A DNA stretch of 64,000 nt from Sclerotinia nivalis (lineage: Eukaryota; Ascomycota; Leotiomycetes; Helotiales; Sclerotiniaceae): NCBI GenBank assembly GCA_029531795.1, contig JAPEIS010000009.1, forward strand, positions 1,860,001 to 1,924,000. The letters are read 5' to 3'. The position numbers and the translations under genes were made by a program. Of this stretch, positions 1-11,805 are shown one piece after another; position 1 is the stretch's first letter; each line of letters begins with the position of its first letter. The notes under the pieces were generated by a model that was given only the letters and a program-made list of their open reading frames with translations, was not told where the DNA came from and ran no database searches.

Positions 1-1287
1 GCCGAGTCTTAGCTTGTGAGAGCCATTTTTGACACAACGTCAAAAAAATTTGAGATACTTGAGAATCAATTTCAGGAATACCATTTAAAAGTGCAACAAA
101 TGTTTCTACGGCTGTATTGATTTGTCCAATATCAAGATGTTGATTGGACTTTATGTGATTCGATGGTTTCTCAATTTGAATGCCCCTGCCATCCTTCGTT
201 GAATGATACATCCAGTTCGCTTTGCCAGGTTCCGATCTGCCCTGAAATAAGATATTATGTAGAATTTTAGAAAGCGGACCTTCGTTCGTGTTTGATACGG
301 TTGACGATGAAAGCTGAAGTAGAATCTTCAACAGCTTTTCTGCACAAGCACGCGGGCCTTCAGTACTATTGTCTACTTTGACGCATTGTAATGCCCACAG
401 TGGTAAGAGAATTGGACTGAGAAGTCGTTTCGTCAGTGATGGATGTGGATGTGATGTTACCAGAGTAAGTAATCTTAGTAAACTCTTCTCGAGATCTTCC
501 GCGGCAACAAGAACTTCGGGCATTCCAAGTACTATTATCTCTTCAACTCGTGACTTTCGTTTTGTTGATTGAGAAGTGAGGGATGGATCTATCATCCCAA
601 TGATTGGTTCAACCAAAGCTTTCCATCCGGGTGCGCCTAAACCATTCAGCATATGCCCAAGATGACTAAGAAATATATTATCCCTACCTGGAGCACCATA
701 AAGCTTGCGACCCAAAATTCCAAAACCAATGATGTAAGAAGCCGCTTTATCCATTTCCTTCTCACCTTTCCCGTCAAGGAGGTCAAATAATTGAGGGGCA
801 ATACCACCGAACCATTCCTCTGCTGACATGCCATGTGGAGGTGAGGACAAAAGTCTTGATGCGGAGCTCATGGCTTCATGAGAAATGTTTACTGCGCGAC
901 TACCCACAGTATCTGATGCCTTCATACTTGCATTGCTCGGGTGTACTGAGAAGACAAACTCAATTGTATCTTGTACACCACGTCGTCTGAGAGGAAGACG
1001 GGCTAAGGCTTGGATCAAAGGTCCTCGTAACCAAGGATGTACTCTATCTGGTTGGACAAGAAGATTCAAAACAGGCATGAGCTTCATGGTCGAAGTACTA
1101 TGAACAATTAGAACTTCCGGCAAGAGATATTGGAGAAAGTGTACCTTTCAATCAACTGGTCAAACTCATGTCGCGATTGAAATCTCGTGCTTTCCGGAAT
1201 ATCTGGATCAAAAGCTGCCTTTCCGACCTGGAAAAATTTATCAACCAAAGGTGGTTGCGCAGTTCTGTTATTTTGTTTTTCTGACAT
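1..1287 (-). CDS. Rtp1/TANGO6-like RNA polymerase II nuclear import factor, N-terminal part (gene runs off the left edge)
   Basis: The ATG is at 1287-1285. Exon 1 is 1145-1287 and a 47-bp intron lies at 1098-1144 (GTACAC donor, CATAG acceptor). Exon 2 then stays open to base 1 with no stop, so the 3' end is outside the window. The product starts MSEKQNNRTAQPPL and continues as an alpha-helical, HEAT-repeat-like protein with stretches such as WLRGPLIQALARLPLRRRG and NISHEAMSSASRLLSSPPHG. These resemble the fungal Rtp1/TANGO6 family, large cytoplasmic proteins thought to help assemble RNA polymerase II and bring it into the nucleus. The intron and frame are read directly from the sequence; the family name is from memory of conserved blocks and is only moderately sure. 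The diagnostic C-terminal Rtp1 domains are not in the window. Confidence 0.6.
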
Positions 1288-1760
1288 GATTACAGCAGCA
1301 CAGCCGGGTTAGGCTACTTGAGAGGCAGAAGATGGGATGAATCCTGAAGCCTTACTAGATTGTTAGATATCCAACCAAAATATCATCAATAATTCCAATA
1401 TTCTTATGAAAGATGCAGCGAAAGTGGTGTTGTGATGTTATGGGTTGATGATGATTGATGATGAAAGAATGATATTTTTGGTGCTCTTTGCGGTGTGTGG
1501 CTGATAATTATGTGGCGCATGCAATTCGTTCTGAGCAATTCACGTGGTAAGAAGTAGAGGAGACGTCACGTCAATCTATGGGCATACCTCAAATGATGAA
1601 GAGAGTAAAATGCTAAGTAATAAAAAACAACAGGAAGATATATTCATGAAATGTCACATCAGCCTGCAAGTCTGCATATACATCATGTGACTTATGCCTC
1701 TCCTGACTCCCTGCATTCAATCTAGAACAAACTCTATGCATCCATCTCCCGCGATCCAAA
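1288..1760. other. Intergenic, promoter side of the Rtp1-like gene
   Basis: No ORF of substance is seen. The stretch is AT-rich and should hold the promoter of the leftward gene. No repeat or RNA gene was recognised. Confidence 0.5.
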
Positions 1761-2258
1761 ATGGCTTCATTCCGTGCTTCAGGATGTCATCAAAATAGAC
1801 TCATTTGCGAAGATACCGTGGGAGATTTACAAGAATGTGGAAGCTTTAAGTGGGAGTGATTTTGCCGCTCCCCGAGATATCAGATAGTGCGGCTGGATTA
1901 TCGCCGTTGGAGTCAAAACAAATCGAATTCGCTATATGCCATAACTAGTGGTAGCGTTATTTCTGAAGAGAAGGTTATGCATATTGATGATTTTTTGTTC
2001 GAAGAATTTCAACATAGCAGACGAGCGTCCTATCGAACATACGCACACATCCCGATCTTATTTAATAGCAACTTTTTGCCAACTTTCCTTATTGAATTCT
2101 ATCCCAAAAACCTGAACTTATCTACGACCATCCAATTACCGAGGAAATATTTGACGCCAGCGTCGTTTATTGTCGAGCTGGTTTTGAAGCTTCCGAATAT
2201 CGATAAGATAGCTCTCGTAAGATTATCAATTTTGGAAAGGAAGAACTTTAGAGCATAG
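1761..2258 (+). pseudogene. Degenerate 2EXR-domain gene relic
   Basis: Short open stretches resemble the 2EXR domain of ascomycete F-box-like proteins but are broken by stops. Around 1800-1885 the translation reads like the domain start (FAKIPWEIY... then AAPRDIR and a stop). The longest open stretch, 1887-2258, ends with SRRASYRTYAHI, FYPKNLNLST and LPNIDKIAL, which follow the usual spacing of 2EXR motifs (SR..A...Y, FNP..D.L.L, L..IK.LAI). An intact 2EXR gene lies about 1 kb to the right on the other strand, so this may be an old paralogue. It could also be chance similarity. Confidence 0.35.
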
Positions 2259-2922
2259 AAATGTCTCATACGATAGGATATTTAGCAACTTTCCAGAAGC
2301 TTCAACAAGCACTAAATACATCATCTGGCTACTTCAGAAAATTGTTATCAGCAGAAGAAGCGTCCTATTAGAAAGATGTTCATGCCGATTTATAGCTTGG
2401 GTGATACTTAAGACTGAGACCCAACAAGAAAGATACGCGTCACAACATGAATAGATCTAATACTTCAGAATTCCTAAATTCCATTAGTCGGAAAGAATTG
2501 AAAGAACACACATTCCAATAGAACGGGTACATCCACCACCGGTCAGGGGTATACGTACCTAGTTTCAGAATTCTAGGTGGGGGCGATAATTCCGACGGTT
2601 CCGTCGGAGATAGAACATTTCAAGACTAAAAGACTTTGGAATTGATTGAATGATATTTGTGAAAGAATTATGGATGATTTGTAGTCCCTTATTGTTATAT
2701 TAATGTGAGTGCATCTTTGGAGTAAACTACAGGCCTGAATGGGGACTGATATTGAAGTCACTCTTTCTTCAAAAATATGAGATAATTGCTGTATTTATTT
2801 CTCTTCGAGGAATACGCTGTCGTACAATAATAGTCTCAAACAATGGATAAACTATTCCCTCAAAAGCCCAAATCATCTCATGATCTCTTGACCTGCCTTT
2901 CCATATACTCGCAAACAATTTT
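2259..2922. other. Intergenic
   Basis: AT-rich sequence with only short ORFs. A CCGACGGTTCCGTCGG palindrome lies near 2590. No gene is supported. Confidence 0.4.
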
Positions 2923-3945
2923 TCAACGAGCTGCTAAATGGCCTTGCCTGACCAATTCAACCTTCACATTTCCACTCCTCATCATCTCATATTTCTCCAA
3001 ACGCTCTACGGCCAAATGCATTCTTTTCATCAATGCCTCATCGGAGACATTACCCATGGTAACCATTTGTTTTCGAAGGGTCAATTTCCCCTCAAGTTGA
3101 GACGATAAGTTCTGAATCTCTGACAACCACTCGCTTCGTCGCGGAGTATGCTCCATGACCATCGTCAGCTCCTCCAATCCCTTCAACATTGGTTCCTCTC
3201 TGAGATATCTCATCTCACTTATGTCATCTCCTCCTTTCGAAGCTGCTTCCGTCTCCTCCCTATGCCAACCCTCAAACAACTGTTTCTCCAACAGGTAATG
3301 ACCACTCCAAAGCATATCAATCGCCACTTTCCTCAAACTCGAAAAATCAACCATGCTAGCTCGCAAATCCAGCAATGCTCTCATAGTTCCATAGTCCTTC
3401 GTTTTCAGGTAAATTGTATCCCGATCCTTCAAGAACTTAATTCCTCTCTTAAAACTGGAACCCAATGTCTCCTCAACAACCTTTCTTTCCACATATCTCG
3501 CATCCTCGAGCCCATCGTCACCGTTGAAAACTTCGATCATGCCAAGACCCTCCTTGTGCGTATCATTGAAACAGAAATCCCATATTCCTTCCACGGCGTT
3601 TCTACTCTCATGAGATACGTTCTCGATCGTAGATCGACCTCGCGGGTTAAGTTCTGTCCATCTGACGACCGTAGATCCTGTTGGCCTAGGAAAAATTATG
3701 TTCCCGCAATCTATATCCCAGAATAGGTTCTCTTCAGCGTAAGCACAAACTTCGATGAGACGAGGAGGCTGAGTTTCGAGGAAAGCCTGACGCCAGATTG
3801 TGCTGCGGATATGGGAAGGGAGAGAGAGGAATTTGTGGAAGGTGGTATGTCCTCCTGATGGAGGAGACTGTGGGAGAGATAGTGGAAGAGAGATAACTGA
3901 GTTCGGGGTGGAGTTGAGATACATGGTTGTTGTTAAGACTGCCAT
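2923..3945 (-). CDS. 2EXR domain-containing protein (340 aa)
   Basis: A single intronless ORF encodes 340 residues. After a Ser/Pro-rich leader of about 35 residues comes the 2EXR signature: FHKFLSLPSHIRSTIWRQAF, then PRLIEV, then the NVSHESRNA block, and later DTIYLKTKDYG followed by SLRKVAIDM. This order is the standard layout of the 2EXR family, a large ascomycete-specific group with F-box-like ends and no established biochemical role. The C-terminal third is charged and predicted helical. No signal peptide or membrane segment is seen. An alternative start is Met8. Function beyond the domain name is unknown. Confidence 0.8.
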   Translation of the reverse strand: MAVLTTTMYLNSTPNSVISLPLSLPQSPPSGGHTTFHKFLSLPSHIRSTIWRQAFLETQPPRLIEVCAYAEENLFWDIDCGNIIFPRPTGSTVVRWTELNPRGRSTIENVSHESRNAVEGIWDFCFNDTHKEGLGMIEVFNGDDGLEDARYVERKVVEETLGSSFKRGIKFLKDRDTIYLKTKDYGTMRALLDLRASMVDFSSLRKVAIDMLWSGHYLLEKQLFEGWHREETEAASKGGDDISEMRYLREEPMLKGLEELTMVMEHTPRRSEWLSEIQNLSSQLEGKLTLRKQMVTMGNVSDEALMKRMHLAVERLEKYEMMRSGNVKVELVRQGHLAAR

Positions 3946-4982
3946 TAGTGATATTCAGAATGCCCTTTTTGATGTACAAATGAAATTTAATGATGTAGGA
4001 TAGGGTTGACATAAATTTATCGATGCATTTGAAGTATAAGAGATGAGAAGGAAAGTATTTTTGCAAAGGAAGAGTAAATGGGATTTGGTTATAGTTCTTG
4101 CCCTAGGAAAGGTAGTTGCAAAGTTAGACGATATTTGACTTTAATAATCAATACTTTACTTCCTGATCAAGTCGCAAACAATCAAATGGAAGCAAAGACG
4201 TAAGTTTGACCTACAAGTATTTATAATTATCTTTGTCTGTTAGTTGGCGGGCGGGCGGGGGTACCTATTTCTCCACGTAAATTTGGGTTATTAGTAGTGA
4301 GTATAATCAGGGTATTTCGTCAAATAACACCCTGAACATTAACAATCTAGCGGGGGTTCTATCGCCCAGCACAGGCTACGCCACAAAGATCCAGGGTACC
4401 GAACCAGCCGACACCCCTCCAAACTCTACTAAAATCAAATAATCCCAGCGCTTAACCGTTACCCCTGCACCCTCGCAATACCCAGGTATAATACCAACAT
4501 TAAGAAAACCACTGCGTCGTGCGGAGGTTAGGTACCATTTAGAGACTGAGCATCCAAAAGCGGGTGTCCTTGATGGTCCGAGAATTGTCCCGGGCGGCTG
4601 CCCATTCGAATAGGATGCACACCCCGGATTTGGAACCACTTCACCAACAACATCCCGAGCCAAAGTATTGTATAAACGTTTGTATGAAATCACAAGGAGG
4701 CTCTCAGAGAGATCCTATCATTGCGTAAACTAAAATGGGATATCCGCTCGTATAATCGTGCTGTAAAACATATTTGCTTGCAAACAATTTGACGCTGTTT
4801 CCTCCCGTTCTAATTCGAGAAATATCCGTCTACTGATAGGCTCTTTGTGTTTCTACCCCAATAACCAAATTGTTGACAATACTAAAAGTTCCAGTTAATA
4901 CAGATCCGTTCCATAAATACTTCCGGAAACCTAGTATGACCCTCAACCCCTGCAAAATTACCGCTCAAACATTCTTGAATCT
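3946..4982. other. Intergenic between the 2EXR and phosphatase genes
   Basis: There is a short GGGC repeat near 4240-4260. A 105-codon ORF at 4376-4693 (-) has no recognisable domain, and I treat it as chance. The two flanking genes run in the same direction, so this holds the 5' end of one and the 3' UTR of the other. Confidence 0.4.
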
Positions 4983-6410
4983 TTATGCTGGCGCTTCCTT
5001 TACCAACTCATCCACTACTTCATAACACTCCTCTGGGCTCTCAAAAACTCTCCATACGCTCTCTGGAACACCAGTAAAAGCCTTCTCGAATCTCTCAGGC
5101 TCGTTCTTCTGGGAAATACCGATTGCGGCAATGTCTGTTACTTTGCGGATGAGAATTAGCTTGATCCAGGTTGGGTTTTTACGATACCTAATTGATCATT
5201 AGTAACTCAAAAGATAACAACGCAAGAGGCAAAAGACAAGGATATAAGGTGTGGACGAGAAGGAAAATGCAGAGAAGAAGGTAAGAACTCACATCTCTCC
5301 ATAAGCCTCTGGGTCACTCTGTGTACTATCCCCCACACAAATCATCTTCCTCTTTGGTAACCATCTATGGATTTTTTCCATCCTATCAACTTTATATTCT
5401 TGTGTACCCTCTGTCAATGTCTCTAGCAATCCCCCTAAGCTCAAGAAGTTCGCGTCTCTTAATATCATGGTTCCTTGAGGATAGTATTCCTGACGAAATT
5501 CGCTGAGAAATGAGTAGAGGGTATAGGGTGAGGCAGATAAATAGAACCAAGGAGCTGCTGAAGCATGTTTAGGGGTGATCAAAGATTGGATGTGTCTGTA
5601 AAATTCTGGCATTCCCTCAATAGGTAGGGGTTTAGATAGAAATGTCGAGCGCAGAATGCCAATGGGAGAGCTGGTTTGAGTTATTTTTATCGAGTCATCG
5701 ATATCTGTGTCGCGTTAGTATTTTTCTTTTCTTCAATACGCCGAAAGGTTCGACAGATTCCAAGAATTAAATGATTCAAAATTTCCAAACTCACCAGAAA
5801 TAACACCCCATCCTTCCGGTTCTGCATAAACTGTTTTCATCTCCAATATCCCCTCTGCTCCTGTCGGCACTTCTGCCTTCCACGTTGCGATCTCACCATC
5901 TTTACCATCTTTCAATTTCCGAATATCGCTGCTGATACCATTTCTTCCACCCGGTCCCAGTCTTAATTCTGTATTCTCTTGATGCTCCGAAAACTCGATA
6001 TCAACAACCCTCCCAGGTCTAACATCCATCAAAAATGGTCTCAATCTCTCCTCTACAATTTCATCCTCTCCTCTATCACCATCTCCACCGATTCTCCCAA
6101 CTATATCGCCGACAATTTCCGGGACATGTTTTCCACTTTCAGTCTCCCAAACTGCCGCCACAAATTCCGCTTCCCATTCTCCTGTCAATTGATTCCTGTA
6201 CGCCGTGTTATCCAATAACCAAACTGTATCATCTTCGGATACTGCTGTTGGGAAGGGATTATATGGACCGAGATATGACAGAAGGTTTTCTAGAAGGGAG
6301 CTTGTGGGTGTGCGGGGAAGATGTGGGAGGGTTGATTCGGTTTCAGGGAAGTGATTACTGTTGCGGGCTTGGACTTGTAGGGAGGTAGTGCTTTGACGGG
6401 AGATCGACAT
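4983..6410 (-). CDS. App1-type phosphatidate phosphatase family protein (DUF2183), 410 aa, 3 exons
   Basis: Exons are 5795-6410, 5293-5704 and 4983-5187. Introns are 90 bp (5705-5794, with TACTAAC branch site) and 105 bp (5188-5292). The summed length is 1233 nt, exactly 411 codons. The first splice creates VISDIDDSIKIT, the DxDx(T/S) acid-phosphatase motif of the App1 catalytic domain, followed by SPIGILRSTF, PWFYLSASPY, RDANF and KRKMICVGDSTQSDPEAYGE, all typical of the DUF2183 fold. Family members are Mg-dependent phosphatidate phosphatases; yeast App1 acts at cortical actin patches. The last residue of the first motif is Ser where Thr is usual, a conservative change. No signal peptide is seen, so the protein is probably cytosolic or membrane-associated. 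Confidence 0.85.
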
Positions 6411-7787
6411 TGTAGCTTTAGTAGATTTAGCTCTAGTGTGTAAAAAGGTGTAATTTCCTCAGTTGTTCTTTGTTTATTGTATGGAAATTATGATTATGAC
6501 AATGACACGTAAAGCAATTTGTTCAATAGTGGATTTGTTTGTCTTGTTTGTATTATTGAAATGCAGCCAAATGTCATTCAGACAACAAAAAAGGAACGTA
6601 CGTGTCTGCTAAAATTGAGTGAATATGAAGAAATAAAACAAGAGGGAAAGAAGGAAAGAAGGAAAGAAAATGTGAGGGTAGGTAGTAGTATATAGTTAAG
6701 CATTTAACCCACACCATCCACCTTACCCTGCGCCATCATTCTGCATTCAAGGGCTGGTGAACCCATTTTAAGGTGGATTTTCGTGACGTGACAAAAGTAA
6801 ATTCTTACTTTTGTGGTATAACGTTGAAATTAGCGCTGTGTTCAGCACCCTAAAGCTGCACTGCGGTGAAACCTGAAAGGATGCTGATGCAATGTGAGGT
6901 GTGATGAGGTCAGGGGAACATTTATGAAATGTAAGGCACGCGATGAATTGATTCGTCAATTTAATGTCACGGGTATCGCTTGGCTTTCTATGGCGTTGGT
7001 ATGACTGTGCCGGTTTCTAGGTTGTCATGGTAGGGCTAAGTACGAGGGCAATCTTGTACGTACGTACAGAGTCCTCTAGGCATTTTGTAATTCACCGAAA
7101 GTGTGATAAGGTTTTGATTAACGATCGACGTTATTCACAAGTCTACTCTATACTCAGCTTACTCTCAGCCCTGAAGGAACCCACTCTGTGGGGCTATTCT
7201 CGGATGACATTGCCGTTGAAAATATGAAGGGGGCCAATTGTGAATTGCATAGGTATATATTCAAAGTCCAAGTCTATAATTGTACAGTATTATTCGGGAC
7301 AATGTAAAACGATTCCCTCCCGTGGTCGAATATTGACGTTGAAAATGAGAACCAAGTATCAAGAATCGAGAATCGAGACCCCAAGGAATTTGTCTTGCAG
7401 TTCAAATGAAACAAAACGCTTTGTGGAAGGAACTGCAACAAAATCATTTCCCTTAACATTGGATCATCGAATCATGCTATTGCCGTATACTCCGTACTGA
7501 ACTGCACACATGATATTGTGTTATCAGTATCCACAAGATTTGTCAAATACTGAAATGTAAAAATGCCGAACAACCAATCACTTTCCAACACATGACAATC
7601 TCGTGACCCTGCTTTTCTTTTATGTGGGCAGGTTTTGATGTTAAAATCTTCTTGATTGACTCAATCGTTCGAAATAAATCATTTCTTTTTGAAAGAAAGC
7701 AAGTTTTAATACATTGCTACACCTTTTCTAAACTGTCCCAAAAGACGCCATACCAACAGATCATGAAGAACCTGTCCGAGATTCACC
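6411..7787. other. Intergenic between the phosphatase and peroxidase genes
   Basis: A run of GGAAAGAA repeats near 6645-6670 and AT-rich sequence are seen. Short ORFs on both strands show no domain. No RNA gene was recognised. Confidence 0.4.
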
Positions 7788-9679
7788 TCATGAACCTGTA
7801 AACTCAGGTGGATAATCCGAATCATTGGTCAAATATCCCTTGAGAGCTTTGATACCCGGCGAGAAAAAGTATTCACCACCTCTCTGAACCACCCATCTTT
7901 CAAGCTCAACGCGAGCCTCAGTAGGATCCTTACCATCTGGTAGCCCGATAGAACGAGGTGGATGGTGGTCGAGTCGCTGACCCACAATCGCATCGATACC
8001 AGGACCATGCCCACCGACAAATTTATCCTTGCGATCGGGAAAGTGGTGATTGCTTGCCCATCGAGTAGTCAAGAAATTGAAACCCTCGCGAATATCGCTC
8101 TGATAGCACACAAATAGGAGCCCACGCTCTTTGTCAGCAGCCGATTTGTGTACGTCCTTTTCTGCGGGTGTTACTTCATCTCCATAAGAAATGCCGCGAC
8201 GGATGATGACGGCATGATCATGGTCTAGGTCTCCGCGGGGTCGCATCTTTCGGATGTGGGCCGCAAAGGGACATTTCTCGTGTTTTTGGACGGGATGGAA
8301 GTCAAAGTTGTTGGAATTGAAAAGGTTCTCATCTTTATCATCGTGGGGATTTTCATCAACGGGGGTACCTGATTAACCAATTAACGGCCGATCAAATCGT
8401 GTCACGCTAGAAGTCGGAAATACACACCATTCTTCCATCGACCCATCAAGTATGCAGCAAGCTTTTCTTTCGGGTTATTAGACGTCTCAGCGTTTGGCGC
8501 ATGGTGTTTGTTGTCTTCTAACCATCTAATAATGTCGTGATTAGTTCGCTCTATCATAAAAAGAAGCACAGCAACTTACTTATCGAACTCTGGAACAAGT
8601 TGTTGCAGATCTCGGAAAACAAGGAAACTCCCGTCTTCCGCCCAATCAGGCTGGTTCATATCATCACCATCGTGCTTTGTGAAGATTAATCTAAAAGGCA
8701 GGGCAACCTTTGGTCAACTGAGATGGTCTAGGTAAAATGATATTAAGAAACTCTTACCCTGACTTCACAGACTTGGGCTCCTTGTCTTTGGGTGTCACTT
8801 CATCCAGGCCTTCGATAAGCGGTTGACTGATTCCATCCTCAAAGCCGAAGCTGATGGTATAAATTAGAATATCTCAAATTCCGTTATAGATTTTGAGAGT
8901 ATACTCACTGCTCTTTGCCTTTATCCGGACGAATTTTGCCTTGTTTTTTAAATGTGAATTCAACTGCTGGATCTTTGCTGATTAAGTAGGTATCGGCATC
9001 ACCACTGCCATGCTCCTTGAGAAAATGTTCTTTGACACTATTTACCTTTTCAGTCAATTCTTTCTCGCGGCTGGCTGTGACCAGAAAAACTCCATCGATC
9101 AGACGCTTTGATGGCTTGTACTGTTCTCGAATCTCCTGGGGGTTGTCCCAGCCCTCACTTACGAGGTCTTCATACATGCCCTTCCCAAACAAACCACCGC
9201 GAAGTTGGTTCTTCCTGAAGATCTTGTTTAATTCTCGATTTCGCTTCACCTCAGCTTCTTTGAAGGTGAATTTTCCCAGCTAATGAATTCGTCAACGGTG
9301 ACATTCAATTTTGGGGGGTATGGGCAGTAACTTACAGCTGCTAGACCATTCGAGGCGAAGCCAATATTGACACCTGGCAAGGGCAAAATCTTGGCCGGTT
9401 GACCCGACTTTTTAGCTTGAAGTTTCGCCGCGAGGATCTTGTCCTTCATATCACATGCATCCTTCGCAGTCGTGATACCGCCGCTCTCCACAAAAGATCG
9501 TAGCCGCTGCTTGAAATCGCCTGGCTTCTTGATCTTAAAAAACATAAATGTTTGGAATCTTTTGGGCAGTCCGGGCCTAATGAGGAAACAATTGGTAAGA
9601 AGAAATATTGGAAGGGCATGGGTGTAAGAGCTCACCAGATATCGCCCTGGATATTAGACTTTCTAGCTATCCAATTCAT
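7788..9679 (-). CDS. DyP-type haem peroxidase (512 aa, 7 exons)
   Basis: Exons, from the start: 9636-9679, 9336-9576, 8909-9279, 8758-8850, 8580-8690, 8428-8525 and 7788-8368, totalling 1539 nt (513 codons). All introns are 54-67 bp with GT-AG ends. The ATG at 9679 follows an in-frame TAG. Motifs appear in family order: NIQGDIWPGLPKR at the N-terminus; FGFEDGISQPL containing the GXXDG motif with the distal catalytic Asp; DGSFLVFR; the CPFAAHIRK segment with the proximal haem-ligand His; and HAVIIRRGISYG. Dye-decolourising peroxidases use H2O2 to oxidise dyes, phenols and lignin-like compounds. No signal peptide is visible, so the enzyme is probably intracellular. The key Asp, His and Arg are present, so it looks active. 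Confidence 0.92.
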
Positions 9680-9804
9680 GATTGCGGATAGCGGAGAAAT
9701 TGTAAGTGACAGCTATGAGGTCAGAATACCTCAAAGATTGGATGCGAGAAGCAGATACGGCATACCCTGAGGGATGGAGTCTCTACTTAAGATATCAGAG
9801 GTGC

Positions 9805-10194
9805 TTAAGTAATCTAACTAGTGAACAAGGAGCACTATTCATAAATCCACAAATCTTTAGGGTATACAGCCATTGCCTATGAGCTCTCGATGCCGGCTAA
9901 CATCTCTATGTGGGCTGCTTTGAAAAGAACTCCTCAACAATCTAGTGACAATATTCATCAAGGTAATCACAAAAACCGGCAGGAGTTGACTTGTGCAAGG
10001 CTGGATTGGACTAGTAACGGCATAAGATTACGTATGTACTTTTCATCCCACTGACAGTGATATCTTTCTTATGAATGATTGGTTCTCAGGCCATTCCACA
10101 TCCTTCTACAACGAGGCGGAAATCGAAGATCAATAATTGAAGAAATATCATAGGACAGCTCTGTTAAAAAAAGAGATAGATCTGTGGGTGTAGA
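9805..10194. repeat. 390-bp tandem duplication, copy 1
   Basis: This and the next 390 bp are head-to-tail copies (period exactly 390, e.g. 9811 and 10201). I count about 17 differences, of which all but one are transitions. Copy 1 holds an open 62-codon spliced reading frame. Confidence 0.93.
9890..10136 (+). CDS. Possible small spliced ORF (62 aa), unknown
   Basis: ATG at 9890; exon 9890-10031, intron 10032-10089 (GTATGT donor, TCTCAG acceptor), exon 10090-10136, totalling 63 codons. The product starts MPANISMWAALKRTPQQSSD and is basic and polar with no known domain. The splice sites are good but the ORF is short and the second repeat copy has a stop at the equivalent place, so it may be the relic of a larger gene or not a gene at all. 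Confidence 0.25.
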
Positions 10195-10584
10195 TACTTA
10201 AATCTAACTAATGAACAAGGAGCATTATTCATAAATCCACAAATCTTTAGGGTATACAGTCATTGCCTATGAGCTCTCGATGCCGGCCAATATCTCTATA
10301 TGGGCCGCTTTGAAAAGAGCTACTCAACAATCTAGTGATAATATTCATCAAGGTAATCACAAAAACCGGCAGGAGTTGACTCGTGCAAGGCTAGATTAGA
10401 CTAGTAACGGCATAAGATTACGTATGTACTTTTCATCCCACTGGCAGTGATATCTTTCTTATGAATGATTGGTTCTCAGGCCATTCCACATCCTTCTACA
10501 ACGAGGCGGAAATCGAAGATCAGTAATTGAAGAGATATCATAGGGCAGCTCTGTTAAAAAAAGAGATAGATCTGTGGGTGTAGA
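10195..10584. repeat. 390-bp tandem duplication, copy 2
   Basis: About 95-96% identical to copy 1. The frame that is open in copy 1 has a TGG-to-TAG stop near 10397. The repeat ends just before 10586, where the copies diverge. Confidence 0.93.
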
Positions 10585-11805
10585 TCCAAAAAAGAGAAGC
10601 TTAAGAGATTATGTATCTCCATTCTAAAGTGTCCAATAACCTCATGCGGCCATAAAAATTGGCTCAGCCTTGACTATCCCAGCCTCATATGTCGATTCGG
10701 TAATGATCGGATTTTTCCGCTATTGTGTGACAGCTGAAGCGCGTTGTTGGAATATTCTTGGCCATTTAGTGGTACTGCGGCTGAAAGATCAGCATTGTTT
10801 ATCAAAGTCGAAGTAGAGTAGTGTCATAGCGATTTCAACCACGATGATAGTGAATTAGCCTCCATACACTGCAAAGCATAACTGGAGTCATATGGATACT
10901 TGGATCCCCTATGACTTCCGTCGAGGAATTTAGAGTTCAAGATCAAGGTAGTTGACACTGCGAAACGGAATTATCACCAAGTATAGGAAAAATTGGTGTG
11001 AAGTCGAGCCTTCGCAAGCAGTACTGTTTTAGGGTTATCTCGATGTTTCTTCATAATGGCAGAGGATCCATAGCGGTAAGTTCCTTTAACTTGGTGTTGG
11101 TGTGGGGCTTGCAACCCACGGCTACACCCATTTAGCCTCTCGATTGGATAGACAGGCGGCACACTCTCCAGCTGAGTTGTGGGGAATGTGGCAGCCGAAC
11201 ACATATGGCCCACTTTCGGGAATCCATAGATCTTGCGTGCGGTTAGTCCCGATCTACGATCTTTTCATGATCGGCATCCCGCTGCAGACGCCATCCAAGT
11301 AAATGTCATTGCTCAATTAGTCCGCATGGTTTATAAATCGATAAGCTGAAGATATCTTGGCAAATACCCCGTTTTTAGGCGGATAAGTCAGAACTTCGGG
11401 TTAACTCAGAGAAGCTTGTATGAAAGGTACATCTGATTGTCAGAGATGTAGACAGCCAACCACACTGGGTCACAGTTCTGTCAGTGCCGTAAAATCTACA
11501 CTCATTCCCTTCTTCCGGATACGAAGAATCCACTTCCAAGGCATGGCTATCCCAAAGTCACACCCAAACTCTGCTGTTCCATCGGACTATTGGACCTCGC
11601 ATCTTCACACGCGTATGAAGATCCCTTAAAACATCAATCGTCAATTTTGAAAGTCAATATCTTGAGCGAGGAGGTGGAACAGACCTAAGCGAGTCCTGGA
11701 ATATTCAGGTACTTAAATACATACTTTTCCGTTTCTTGACATTCAACAACAGCGCACTGGTTGCAGTATCATCCAATCTTTCTTGAAATTGTTTTAGTCC
11801 CCAAG
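10585..11805. other. Intergenic, upstream region of the galactose-oxidase-like gene
   Basis: No supported gene. Short ORFs on both strands lack domains. The last 150 bp before 11806 should be the core promoter, with CT-rich sequence and an AAATACATAC stretch near 11715. Confidence 0.4.

Noticed and set aside
4376..4693. 105-codon ORF on the minus strand
   Set aside because: No domain, odd composition and no promoter or splice context; likely chance.
11761..11805. Upstream TTG-started extension of the galactose-oxidase-like gene
   Set aside because: Fungal starts are ATG; the ATG at 11806 gives a proper signal peptide while the extension would bury it.
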